Source: DASRAP01 sp035277145
Lineage (GTDB): Bacteria; Gemmatimonadota; Gemmatimonadetes; Gemmatimonadales; Gemmatimonadaceae
NCBI GenBank assembly: GCA_035277145.1
Contig: DATELA010000062.1
Coordinates: 7,759-71,758, forward strand
Reading direction: 5' to 3'
DNA: 64,000 bases
In this document: piece by piece, positions 54,680-62,717 of the stretch
Layout: the number at the start of each line of letters is the position of its first letter
Position numbering within the stretch: position 1 is the stretch's first letter
Made by a program: the position numbers and the translations under genes
Notes under the pieces: generated by a model
What the model saw: the letters and a program-made list of their open reading frames with translations, nothing else
Told to the model about the DNA's origin: nothing
Databases searched by the model: none

Positions 54680-56554
54680 ATGCAATTGAGAACGATTCTC
54701 AACTGTTGTATCGCCCTGTTTGGCGCTGGTTTGGCGCATTCCGCCGCGGCGCAGGAAACACCGGGCCAACGACTCGCCGGCGTCGTCGCAGTCGCGGTCT
54801 CCGAGTACAAACTCGGAGTCGACGCAACAGGAAAGATCGTCTCAGACATCGAGCTGGAAGAAGCAAAATCGTTTCTCGCGGACGCGCGTGACGTTGCCGC
54901 GCGACTGACCGGCGACAATGCCGCCGCGGTGCAGGCTCTCGTCGATTCGCTCGCAACATCGGTTGTCAAAATCCGCAGCCCGCGCGATGTCGCCGCACTC
55001 TACGATCGTTTTGTCATCGCGCTTGGTCCCGATGGAGCGCTCGAGTGGCCCAGCCGCGATTTCGATTTTGCCGCTGGCCGCAGATTGTACGAACAGCACT
55101 GCGCGAGCTGCCACGGCCCGGCCGGCCTTGGTGACGGGCCCGTCGCGCACACGCTCGATCCCGTTCCTGCACACCTCGCCGGGGCAGAGGCTCGTAGCCT
55201 CGCGCCCGGCTTGCTGTACCGTGTTCTCTCAGTCGGCGTAAACGGGACGGCAATGAAGGGTTGGGCCAACGACTTCACGTCCGATCAACGTTGGGATGTG
55301 GTCGCGTACGTGAATTCGCTCCGCACCGGCAACACAGACCTCGCGCTCGGCGCACCACAGGGCGTTGACGCTGCCGCGGCGATTCAGCGAGACGTGTTTC
55401 GGTACATCGACGGTGCGCTTGAAGCTGCGCGCGCCGGCCGCACGGGAGACGCGGCGGATCACGCGTTCGACGCCTACGCCGCGTTTGAGCCGCTCGAAGC
55501 AACGCTCCGCGCGCGCGACGCCGGATTCGTCGCAGCACTCGAAACGGATTTCCTCACGTTGCGCAGCTCTCTGCGTTCGGGCGACACCACTGCCGCGATC
55601 GTCGCCGCTGCGCGAGTTCGCGACGGACTTTCGCGCGCGACCGTCATCGCGACGGCATCGAGTGGCCGCTGGGCCACGTTCCTCCAGTCGTTCTTGATTG
55701 CGCTTCGCGAAGGCTTTGAGGCAATCCTGATTCTCGGTGCAATCGTCGCGATGCTGGTTCGGACCGGGAACGCCGTGCGAACCAAAGACATTTGGCTCGG
55801 CGCTGCCGTTGCTCTCGCCGCGAGTGCCGTGACGGCAGTCGTATTGCAGACAACATTGCGCTCGCTGCCCGCGACGCGCGAAGTGATCGAAGGCGCGACG
55901 ATGTTGGTCGCCGTGCTCGTGTTGTTCTCCGTCAGCTACTGGATCATTTCGAAAGTCGAGTCTGAGCGCTGGCGCGCGTACATCCAGGAGCGCGTGAGCA
56001 CCGCGATGGCGCGTGGTGGTCGCGCGGCATTCGCGGGCGTCGCGTTTCTCGTTGTGTATCGCGAGGGCGCCGAGTCTGCACTGTTCTATCAGGCACTGCT
56101 CACACCGGGTGCGCACACCGTGCCGCCGGTGCTCGCGGGTATCGCAATCGGCGGTGTCGCGCTCGCGGCGCTGTACTTCGCGCTCAACAAGTTTGGTCGT
56201 CGCGTACCGCTCCGCGTTTTTTTCGCGGGCACGGGCGCGCTGCTCTACTTGATGGCGTTCGTCTTCACCGGAAACGGCATCCGCGAGTTACAAGCCGGCG
56301 GAGTGGTCGACAACACGCCACTGGTCGGCTGGCCGAGCATTCCCGCGCTGGGAATTCATCCGAGCGTCGAGACGCTCGCTGCGCAGTGGGTACTCGCAGG
56401 CCTGTTCCTGCTGGCCTGCGGTCACACGTTCATTACGCCGTGGTGGCGCGCTCGGCGTAAATCCCAGGACGGCCAGGGCCCGCCGTCCATCGAGCCCGCA
56501 TCCACAACAGTCCCGCAACCACAAACCCAGTCGCAAACAGCTGGGCAAGCGTAA
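54680..56554 (+). CDS. Cytochrome c-FTR1 iron permease fusion
   Basis: A 624-residue protein. An N-terminal signal peptide (MQLRTILNCCIALFGAGLAHSAAAQ) leads to a periplasmic part with one heme c site, CASCH at 141-145, and a Met downstream (GVNGTAMKGWA). From about 325 it is an FTR1 permease with seven predicted helices and the two R-E-G-x-E iron motifs at 343-347 (REGFE) and 461-465 (REGAE). The heme domain may oxidise Fe(II) or carry electrons for iron import. A Fur-like palindrome lies in codons 3-8. The C-terminal tail, rich in Pro, Gln and Ser, is encoded within the lgt overlap. Confidence 0.9.
   Translation: MQLRTILNCCIALFGAGLAHSAAAQETPGQRLAGVVAVAVSEYKLGVDATGKIVSDIELEEAKSFLADARDVAARLTGDNAAAVQALVDSLATSVVKIRSPRDVAALYDRFVIALGPDGALEWPSRDFDFAAGRRLYEQHCASCHGPAGLGDGPVAHTLDPVPAHLAGAEARSLAPGLLYRVLSVGVNGTAMKGWANDFTSDQRWDVVAYVNSLRTGNTDLALGAPQGVDAAAAIQRDVFRYIDGALEAARAGRTGDAADHAFDAYAAFEPLEATLRARDAGFVAALETDFLTLRSSLRSGDTTAAIVAAARVRDGLSRATVIATASSGRWATFLQSFLIALREGFEAILILGAIVAMLVRTGNAVRTKDIWLGAAVALAASAVTAVVLQTTLRSLPATREVIEGATMLVAVLVLFSVSYWIISKVESERWRAYIQERVSTAMARGGRAAFAGVAFLVVYREGAESALFYQALLTPGAHTVPPVLAGIAIGGVALAALYFALNKFGRRVPLRVFFAGTGALLYLMAFVFTGNGIRELQAGGVVDNTPLVGWPSIPALGIHPSVETLAAQWVLAGLFLLACGHTFITPWWRARRKSQDGQGPPSIEPASTTVPQPQTQSQTAGQA
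54686..54702 (+). promoter_or_regulatory. Fur-box-like palindrome inside the iron permease start
   Basis: TTGAGAACGATTCTCAA is a perfect 7-bp inverted repeat around CGA, and close to Fur-box variants of the TGAGAATnATTCTCA type. It begins 6 bases after the A of the ATG, so it lies in the first codons of the gene. Bound repressor would lie at or near the transcription start if the mRNA has little or no leader. Fur itself is not encoded here. Confidence 0.65.
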
Positions 56555-57269
56555 GCGGTCCGAAGAAGCGGTCGTCCTTCGCGCGGAAAAACTCCACGAC
56601 GAAACGCTCCAGACCCGCGAGCGCGAAGTACAAGCCGAACAGCCAGCCCGCCGCGTGCTTGTGATCGCGTAGGCGCCACAGCACAAAGAACATCACCGTG
56701 CCGAGCGCAACTTCGATGAGTTGCGTTGGAACAACCGACAGCACTTCCGTCGGTGGAACGTCGAGCGGGACGTTCATGCCAAACGCGCGAAGGTTCTGCG
56801 CGGTGGACGCAGGCGTTCCGTCGGGAAATGCTACGGCGAACAATCCGTCGTACGGTCGTCCGTAGTCGTCGCCGACTGCCCAGCAACCCGTGCGGCCAAC
56901 AGCGTACGCTGCGGCCAATCCCGGTGCGGTAAAGTCACTCATGCGAATGAAGCTCAGTCGCTGATAGCGAATCACGACCCATGTACCGATTACGCCGCCC
57001 ATCAAACCACCCCAGAACACGAACCCATCCCGGCTGAAGAGATTCGGATCACCGGTGAGAATCGCGTAGTAGATCTTTGCGCCGAGCAAACCACCGATGA
57101 GCGCGCCAAGCGTGATATCGCCGTACGGCTTGGTGTCGTAACCGCGACGCGCCATCTCCGTTTCCGCGACGTACTGCGCAATGAGGAACGCCGCGACCAT
57201 CGCGAGACCGAAGCCGGTCAGCGGCAGTCCGATGTTGAACTTGAATGGGTGGTGAATGATCGCGTCCAT
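56433..57269 (-). CDS. lgt: Prolipoprotein diacylglyceryl transferase
   Basis: Lgt transfers diacylglycerol from phosphatidylglycerol to the lipobox cysteine of prolipoproteins in the inner membrane. 278 residues with seven hydrophobic segments. The Lgt signature appears as AYAVGRTGCWAVGDDYGRP, and RFVVEFFRAKDD matches the conserved R-F-x-x-E-F-x-R region. The residue pair equivalent to E. coli His103-Gly is WGG here (VFWGGLMGG). The last about 40 residues are encoded in DNA that also encodes the end of the FTR1 protein on the other strand. The start is one base after the tsaD stop codon; it closes the eight-gene run. Confidence 0.9.
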   Translation of the reverse strand: MDAIIHHPFKFNIGLPLTGFGLAMVAAFLIAQYVAETEMARRGYDTKPYGDITLGALIGGLLGAKIYYAILTGDPNLFSRDGFVFWGGLMGGVIGTWVVIRYQRLSFIRMSDFTAPGLAAAYAVGRTGCWAVGDDYGRPYDGLFAVAFPDGTPASTAQNLRAFGMNVPLDVPPTEVLSVVPTQLIEVALGTVMFFVLWRLRDHKHAAGWLFGLYFALAGLERFVVEFFRAKDDRFFGPLTLAQLFATGFVVAGLLWMRARWTAGPGRPGIYAERATTA

Positions 57270-58334
57270 TTACGCCGCCGTCCGAAGTCCTGGAATGTCG
57301 CGCGCCGCGTGCGCCGTGAGGCTCATGTCCGACGCGGTGCCACGCTCGAAATGAAACATCGCGGCCCGCGCGATCATAGCCGCGTTGTCCGTCGCAAGCC
57401 GCGCCGACGGCGCGAAGACTCGCGCGGAAAATGATGACGCGCGAGTCCGCATCGCGTCGACCAGTGCTTTGTTGCAAGCGACGCCCCCGCCCAGCACAAT
57501 GCGCGTGCGTCCATACGCACGCGCTGCTCGCACGGTCTTTTCAACCAGCGTTTCGATCAACGCGTCCTGAAATCCGCGCGCAATATCGGCACGAATCCCG
57601 TCAGGCACCGGGATCCCGTCGTGCGCTGCGACCTGCTGCTGAACTGCGCGTCGAACGGCGGTTTTGAGTCCGCTGAACGAAACGTCGTAGTAGTCCGCGT
57701 CGCTTACCGTTTGCCCCGCGTGCAACATCGGCCGCGCGAAACGAAAACGCGCAGCGTCACCGGTGCGTGCGGTGCGTTCGACGTGCGGTCCGCCGGGGTA
57801 GGGGAGGCCGAGCAGCTTCGCGACTTTGTCGAACGCCTCGCCGGCAGCGTCATCGCGCGTTCTGCCGAGCAGCGTGTAGTCACCCCACGCGGCGACGTCG
57901 AGCAACAGCGTGTGCCCGCCCGACACGAGCAAACATGTAAACGGCGGCACCGCTTCCGCGTCGTCGAGCGATTGCGCGAAGATGTGACCTTCGAGGTGAT
58001 GGGTTCCGAGCAGCGGAATCCCGCGCGCGAACGCGAGGCCCTTGGCGTAGTTGACGCCGACGAGCAGCGCGCCAATCAAGCCCGGTGCGTGCGTGACGCC
58101 GATGGCATCGATGTCATTGATGCCGCACTGCGCATCAGCGAGCGCGCGTTCGACGACCGGCACGAGCGATGTGAGATGTGCGCGCGACGCAATCTCCGGC
58201 ACGACGCCGCCGAATACGCGATGCACGTCCTGCGAAAGAATCACCAGCGATCGCATGCGCACATCGTTGCCCGCGCCTTCGAGCACGGACGCGGACGTTT
58301 CGTCGCACGATGTCTCTATGCCGAGGACCAGCAC
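57270..58334 (-). CDS. tsaD: tRNA N6-adenosine threonylcarbamoyltransferase
   Basis: TsaD attaches threonylcarbamoyl to A37 of ANN-decoding tRNAs, with TsaB, TsaE and TsaC. 354 residues. Motifs: LVLGIETSCDETSASVLEG, ITPGLIGALLVG-type THAPGLIGALLVGVNYAKGLA, the metal motif THHLEGH and LLVSGGHT, and GLKTAVRR. The C-terminal GGGVACNKALVDAMR completes the ASKHA fold. The GTG start immediately follows the tlpA stop. No other t6A gene is seen here. Confidence 0.95.
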   Translation of the reverse strand: MLVLGIETSCDETSASVLEGAGNDVRMRSLVILSQDVHRVFGGVVPEIASRAHLTSLVPVVERALADAQCGINDIDAIGVTHAPGLIGALLVGVNYAKGLAFARGIPLLGTHHLEGHIFAQSLDDAEAVPPFTCLLVSGGHTLLLDVAAWGDYTLLGRTRDDAAGEAFDKVAKLLGLPYPGGPHVERTARTGDAARFRFARPMLHAGQTVSDADYYDVSFSGLKTAVRRAVQQQVAAHDGIPVPDGIRADIARGFQDALIETLVEKTVRAARAYGRTRIVLGGGVACNKALVDAMRTRASSFSARVFAPSARLATDNAAMIARAAMFHFERGTASDMSLTAHAARDIPGLRTAA

Positions 58335-58880
58335 TTATTCCGACAGCAGCCGGTCCAGTAATGCGCGGATCTGCGCGGCGTCGCGTTCGTTGACGGCGGC
58401 AATTTGCTTGTACCGAATCACGCCGTCCTTCCCGACGATGAACGACTCTGGAACGCCGGCCGTCATGTAGTCCTGCTTAATCCGTCCGTTCGAGTCATGA
58501 ATGACGTCGAACGTGATTCCGTACTGGCTCATGAACCGGCGGATCTCCGGTTCCATGCCGGGGACATCGATACTCACGCCGACCAACCGCAACCCTTTCG
58601 GACGATACTCCTCGAAAATGCGTTGCAGCATGGGCATCTCTTTCTCGCACGGCACGCACCACGTTGCCCAGATGTTGATGAGCGTGACCTGGCCTTTGTA
58701 GTCCGCGAGCGTTCGCGTTGCGCCCGTCGAATCCATCGAGACTCCGCGAATATCAGGTGCCGTCGAACCAACCGTGACTTGTGCGAGTTCGCCGCGCATC
58801 ACGTACACGCCACCTGCGACGGCAGCACCGACCGCGGCAACAATTGCCGCGACCAGAATCCACTGGCCGCGCGCCGTCAT
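58335..58880 (-). CDS. TlpA/ResA-type thioredoxin, membrane anchored
   Basis: A 181-residue thiol-disulfide oxidoreductase from ATG 58880, which overlaps the rpe stop as ATGA; the frame opens at 58982. An N-terminal helix (WILVAAIVAAVGAAVAGGVYVM) anchors it in the inner membrane with the thioredoxin domain in the periplasm. The active site is WCVPC in NIWATWCVPCEKEMPML, with the cis-Pro in GVPESFIVGKDG. TlpA/ResA proteins reduce apocytochrome c or other thiols; a cytochrome c domain is encoded in the FTR1 gene close by, though on another transcript. Confidence 0.9.
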   Translation of the reverse strand: MTARGQWILVAAIVAAVGAAVAGGVYVMRGELAQVTVGSTAPDIRGVSMDSTGATRTLADYKGQVTLINIWATWCVPCEKEMPMLQRIFEEYRPKGLRLVGVSIDVPGMEPEIRRFMSQYGITFDVIHDSNGRIKQDYMTAGVPESFIVGKDGVIRYKQIAAVNERDAAQIRALLDRLLSE

Positions 58881-59539
58881 GACTCTGCGATGGACCGCAG
58901 GTGCGCGATTTCCGCGGCTGGGTCGTCCGCACCAAACACCGCGTTGCCCGCGACGAACGTGTCCGCACCGGCTTCGCGGCAACGACGAATGGTGTCGCGG
59001 GAAACGCCGCCATCCACCTCGAGCACGGCGTGGCTCTCGGCTTCGTTCAGCATGTCGCGCGCATGCGCAATCTTCGCCACGGTGCTCTCAATGAACTGTT
59101 GACCGCCGAACCCTGGATTCACCGTCATCACCAGCAGCAAGTCGATGTCGCTCAGCAACTCTTCGACGACCGCAACCGACGTGCCCGGATTGATCGCGAC
59201 GCCGGCCTGCACGCCGAGCTCCTTGATGCGATACACCTGACGGTGCATATGTGGCGCTGCTTCCGCGTGTAACGTGAGCACATTCGCGCCCGCTTTTGCA
59301 TACACGTCGAAATAGTTCTCCGGCTCGACCACCATCAGGTGCACGTCGAGCGGGAGGTTCGTGCAGCGGCGGCACGCTTCGATGATCTTCACGCCGAACG
59401 TCAGGTTCGGTACAAACCGGCCGTCCATGACGTCGAGGTGGAGCCAATCGGCACCGCCGGCTTCGCACATCGCGATTTGATCGGCTAGGCGCGCGAAATC
59501 CGCGCTGAGCAGCGATGGAGCAATGCGCACGCGATTCAT
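58877..59539 (-). CDS. rpe: Ribulose-phosphate 3-epimerase
   Basis: Rpe interconverts ribulose-5-phosphate and xylulose-5-phosphate in the pentose phosphate pathway. 220 residues, a complete TIM barrel. Motifs: IAPSLLSADFARL, WLHLDVMDGRFVPNLTFG with metal-binding His and Asp, DVHLMVVEPENY, LLVMTVNPGFGGQQFI, and LEVDGGVSRDT ending with the phosphate-binding GADTFVAGNAVFG. It overlaps tlpA by ATGA and follows rsmB by 28 bp. Confidence 0.95.
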   Translation of the reverse strand: MNRVRIAPSLLSADFARLADQIAMCEAGGADWLHLDVMDGRFVPNLTFGVKIIEACRRCTNLPLDVHLMVVEPENYFDVYAKAGANVLTLHAEAAPHMHRQVYRIKELGVQAGVAINPGTSVAVVEELLSDIDLLLVMTVNPGFGGQQFIESTVAKIAHARDMLNEAESHAVLEVDGGVSRDTIRRCREAGADTFVAGNAVFGADDPAAEIAHLRSIAES

Positions 59540-59567
59540 GATGCGTGCGCCCGAAAGTCAGCCGTCG

Positions 59568-60923
59568 CTACTGTGTGCGACGCAACCGCACCGCGAACGC
59601 TCCGTCTGTGCCATGCAAGTGCGGCAACACCCGGAGGCGACCCTCGTCGAGGACGGAGGCCGGAACTGTATTCGCCGGAGGCGGTTCCAGTACGAATTGC
59701 GGGTGCGTTGAGAGGAACAGATCGACCGGCTGATCGTTCTCTTCGGGTTCGAGCGAGCACGTGCTGTAAACTAACAGCCCCCCGGGTTTCACGAGGTTGG
59801 CCGCAGAGTCGAGCAATGACCGCTGAGCCGATGCCATGCGCGCCACGTCGCCGCCTTTCAGGCGCCAGCGCGCCTCGGGGTGCCTGCGGAACGTGCCCGT
59901 TCCCGTGCACGGCGCGTCGAGCAAAACCGCATCGACATGGCGAATCGCCGGAACACGCGCGTCCATGACGACTAGCTCGATGCCGGTGGCATCCAGTCGC
60001 TTCACGTTCTCCGCGAGTCGCGAGAGCCGCGCGGCGGAACGGTCAGACGCGACGACACCCGACGCGGATTTCGAAATCTCGAGCGTCTTGCCGCCCGGAG
60101 CCGCGCAGAGATCGGCGACCAAACTGCCTGGCGCAAACGCGGCGTACTTCGTGACGAGCGTAGCCGCGGGATCCTGCACGAAGAATTGACCTTGGCGGAA
60201 CGCGCCGAGTTCGCGAATGCTCGCACCGCCCGAGAGGCGCACTGAATCGCGCACGAGTGGTGACTCGCTCACCTGTACGCCGTCTGCCTCGAGCGCGGCT
60301 TCGAGTTGCTCGCGCACGACGTTGAACGGGCGCGCGAACGTCGATGCTTCCTCGTTGTTCGCCGCCAGCAGCGCCGCAGTTCCATCGCGGCCGAATCGCG
60401 CCACCCACCGTTGCACGATCCATCGCGGGTGTGAATGCTGCAGCACCAACGCCTCCACAGGATCCGGCGGCAGCGCGCGCACCATGTCCTGCCGCTCACG
60501 ATCGAGCCGGCGCAGCACGGCGTTCACGAGTTTGCTCGCGCCGAGTCCGTGCCGAATCTTCGCGAGTTCGACCGTTTGTGCGATGGCTGCGTACGACGGC
60601 ACGCTGCGCATGTACAAGAACTGGTACGCGCCCGCGCGGAGCAAATCGGTCAGGTCGGGATCGAGGCGCACCAGGCCGCCGCGCACGCGATCGGCGAGCA
60701 ACATGTCGAGCCACGAGCGCCGGCGAAGCACGCCAAACACGAGCTCCTGCGTCCAGCGACGGTCGCGGTCATCCAGCGCCGCGGTGCGTCGCTCGAATGA
60801 CCAATCGAGGAGCTCACCGCCGCGCAGATCCGTGAAGATCTCGGCGGCCGCAACGCGCGACGGCGTTGCCGCAGCGCGCGGGGTTGCGGTAACGAGTGAG
60901 GCGGCGCCGTCGGGCATCGTCAT
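59568..60923 (-). CDS. rsmB: 16S rRNA (cytosine-967-C5)-methyltransferase
   Basis: RsmB methylates C967 of 16S rRNA. 451 residues from ATG 60923, which overlaps the thiG stop as ATGA; the frame opens at 61112 antisense-like and Arg-rich. The N-terminal NusB-like domain spans about 1-140 (AAEIFTDLRGG, SWLDMLLADRVRGGL, GLGASKLVNAVLRRL). The C-terminal SAM-dependent domain has VADLCAAPGGKTLEIS, DAVLLDAPCTGTGTFRRHPEARWR and LLVYSTCSLEPEEN with the two catalytic cysteines (PC and TC). In the run with thi genes it seems to be a hitchhiker. Confidence 0.93.
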   Translation of the reverse strand: MTMPDGAASLVTATPRAAATPSRVAAAEIFTDLRGGELLDWSFERRTAALDDRDRRWTQELVFGVLRRRSWLDMLLADRVRGGLVRLDPDLTDLLRAGAYQFLYMRSVPSYAAIAQTVELAKIRHGLGASKLVNAVLRRLDRERQDMVRALPPDPVEALVLQHSHPRWIVQRWVARFGRDGTAALLAANNEEASTFARPFNVVREQLEAALEADGVQVSESPLVRDSVRLSGGASIRELGAFRQGQFFVQDPAATLVTKYAAFAPGSLVADLCAAPGGKTLEISKSASGVVASDRSAARLSRLAENVKRLDATGIELVVMDARVPAIRHVDAVLLDAPCTGTGTFRRHPEARWRLKGGDVARMASAQRSLLDSAANLVKPGGLLVYSTCSLEPEENDQPVDLFLSTHPQFVLEPPPANTVPASVLDEGRLRVLPHLHGTDGAFAVRLRRTQ

Positions 60924-61717
60924 TCCAGCATCCCGTCGACAGGCGACGACGGGACCGCGATTTCGCGGCGCGGCATGCGACGCGCGAGATACGCGTTGCG
61001 CCCGGCCTCGACGGCGAGCCGCATCGCGTTTGCCATGCGCACCGGATCTCCTGCGGCGGCAATGCCTGTGTTCATGAGGATTCCGTCGACGCCTTGCTCC
61101 ATCGTGACGCACGCATCGGACGCAGTGCCGACGCCCGCGTCAACGATGACGGGAACACGAAGTCGCGTCTTGATCGTGCGAATCGCGTACGGATTGAGCA
61201 GGCCGAGCCCCGAACCAATCGGTGATGCGAGCGGCATAACCGCCGCGGCACCTGCGGATTCGAGCCGCAGCGCCGTGATGAGATCGTCGTTGGTGTACGC
61301 GAGAACCTGAAAGCCTTCTGCGGCGAGCACGCGCGTTGCTTCGATGAGACCTGCGGTGTCGGGAAGCAGCGTGCCTTCGTCGCCAATGACTTCGAGCTTG
61401 ACCCACTCATTGAAGCCCGCCGCGCGACCAAGGCGCGCGTACCGAATCGCGTCGTCGGCGTTGTAGCAGCCGGCCGTGTTGGCGAGCAGGAAGTACCGCG
61501 TGGGGTCGAGGTGATTGAGGATGTTTCCTGCGTCGCGGCGCGCGAGATCCACGCGGCGCACGGCGACCGTGACAACCTCGGCACCCGAAGCCTCGATGGC
61601 CTCGGTCATCTGTGCTGGTGATGCGTACTTGCCGGTGCCGACCATCAAACGCGAGCGAAACTCGCGTCCGGCAATAACCAGCGGCTTATCGACCATCGGC
61701 GTCGTGAGAGCCGCCAT
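60920..61717 (-). CDS. thiG: Thiazole synthase
   Basis: ThiG makes the thiazole phosphate of thiamine from deoxyxylulose phosphate, the ThiS thiocarboxylate and dehydroglycine. 265 residues; TIM barrel. Motifs: FRSRLMVGTGKYASPAQM, VTVAVRRVDL, LLANTAGCYNADDAIRYARLGRAAG, and the Schiff-base lysine in NEWVKLEVIGDEGTLLPD; GGTGxGTASDA-type phosphate loop appears as DAGVGTASDACVTME and MNTGIAAAGDPVRMA. It lies 3 bp after thiS and overlaps rsmB by 4 bp. Confidence 0.95.
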   Translation of the reverse strand: MAALTTPMVDKPLVIAGREFRSRLMVGTGKYASPAQMTEAIEASGAEVVTVAVRRVDLARRDAGNILNHLDPTRYFLLANTAGCYNADDAIRYARLGRAAGFNEWVKLEVIGDEGTLLPDTAGLIEATRVLAAEGFQVLAYTNDDLITALRLESAGAAAVMPLASPIGSGLGLLNPYAIRTIKTRLRVPVIVDAGVGTASDACVTMEQGVDGILMNTGIAAAGDPVRMANAMRLAVEAGRNAYLARRMPRREIAVPSSPVDGMLE

Positions 61718-61720
61718 TCC

Positions 61721-61942
61721 TTACCCGCCCCCGACGAAGTGAACCAACTCCAGGACGTCTCCGTCCAGAAGCGTTACCTCGTCGAAGGCGTTACGGTCAC
61801 GCACGATCTCGCGGTTCCGCTCGACAACGATCAGACGCGCGTCCAGGCCCAGGTCGGCGAGGAGCGTGGAGAGCGTCCAACCCATTGGGACGTCGCGAGT
61901 TTCGCCGTTGAGGCGAATGGTCACTAAGGTGCTTGTCGGCAT
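61721..61942 (-). CDS. thiS: Sulfur carrier protein ThiS
   Basis: A 73-residue beta-grasp protein that carries sulfur as a C-terminal thiocarboxylate for thiazole synthesis. The fold is clear: VTIRLNGETRDVPMGWTLSTLLADLG, IVVERNREIVRDRNAF, and the C-terminal LELVHFVGGG with the required Gly-Gly end. It lies between the tenI-like gene and thiG, separated by 6 and 3 bp. ThiF, which adenylates it, is not in the window. Confidence 0.93.
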   Translation of the reverse strand: MPTSTLVTIRLNGETRDVPMGWTLSTLLADLGLDARLIVVERNREIVRDRNAFDEVTLLDGDVLELVHFVGGG

Positions 61943-61948
61943 AGCAAT

Positions 61949-62593
61949 TCAGCGTGTTTTCGATGTCGTGCGGCGCGCGCTCTCAAGATACCGACGCGCA
62001 GCGTTCGCGGGGTCCTTTTCGCCCCAGATTCCGGCGATCGCAGCAACGCCGTGAGCACCCATTTCGATGACGCGCTGGACGTTTTCAGGGACGATGCCAC
62101 CGATCGCGATGACCGGCGGTCCAATGCGCGCAATTTCGCCGATCCAGGACGCGCCTTTCGGTGCTGTGTGCGGGTGCGACGAGGTCTCGAAGACAGATCC
62201 GGCTATTACCCAGTCGGCTCGGTCGCGTGACGCGGTATCGATTTCGCCCGCGTTGTGCACGCTCACGCCGATTCGAAACGACGGATTGAGTGTTCGCGCG
62301 TCATTGATCGCAAACGATTTCGCCGGCAACTGGACCGCCTGCGCACCGCAGGAGAGCGCGACGTCGACGCGATCGTTGATCACAAGCCAGCATTTCGTTC
62401 GCTGGTGCACGGGAACGAGCTGCTCGGCGAGCGCGTGCACGCGCCGCCCGTGGTTGCGCGCTCGCAGATGCACCGCACCGCTGCCACCGAGCGCGTCGAA
62501 CACGGCGGTAGCGCGGGCCAGAAAATCGGCCCCGGCCAGCACGCGTTCGTCGGCGATTGCATGGACCGTCGGGATTGGCGAACTCACGCCCAT
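61949..62593 (-). CDS. tenI: TenI-type thiazole tautomerase
   Basis: A 214-residue TIM-barrel protein of the ThiE/TenI family. In ThiE the catalytic VHxGQxD segment is followed by phosphate binding; here it reads INDRVDVALSCGAQAVQLPAKSFA, matching TenI (LPxxS) rather than ThiE. The catalytic His of TenI appears in SVHNAGEI, and GSVFETSSHP, IAIGGIVPEN and VAAIAGIWG complete the barrel. TenI aromatises the ThiG product. The neighbours thiS and thiG fit that role. Thiamine-phosphate synthase (ThiE) activity is the alternative but less likely. It opens the eight-gene run. Confidence 0.8.
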   Translation of the reverse strand: MGVSSPIPTVHAIADERVLAGADFLARATAVFDALGGSGAVHLRARNHGRRVHALAEQLVPVHQRTKCWLVINDRVDVALSCGAQAVQLPAKSFAINDARTLNPSFRIGVSVHNAGEIDTASRDRADWVIAGSVFETSSHPHTAPKGASWIGEIARIGPPVIAIGGIVPENVQRVIEMGAHGVAAIAGIWGEKDPANAARRYLESARRTTSKTR

Positions 62594-62625
62594 AGGCTAA
62601 TGCCCGGAGGGTCGAAGCGAATGAG

Positions 62626-62706
62626 AGACACTTCTTACTTCCTGCTTCTTACTTCGCACCTTGTACTTGCCACTTCTTACTTCTGCATTCTGCCTTCTTC
62701 CTTCGT
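62626..62706. repeat. CTTCTTACTT low-complexity spacer
   Basis: The gap between the divergent tenI and DUF2520 genes is filled with pyrimidine-rich words such as CTTCTTACTTC, CTTGTACTTGCC and CTTCTGCATTCTGCC. It resembles the right-hand part of the spacers at 29.3 and 35.3 kb. No thiamine pyrophosphate riboswitch core (CTGAGA plus ATAATGCCAGC-type elements) is visible on the minus strand here. Confidence 0.6.
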
Positions 62707-62717
62707 AGTTTTCCAAC

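Noticed and set aside
62594..62717. Possible thiamine pyrophosphate riboswitch upstream of the thi genes
   Set aside because: The minus strand has only purine-rich repeat words; the conserved thi-box core elements are missing.
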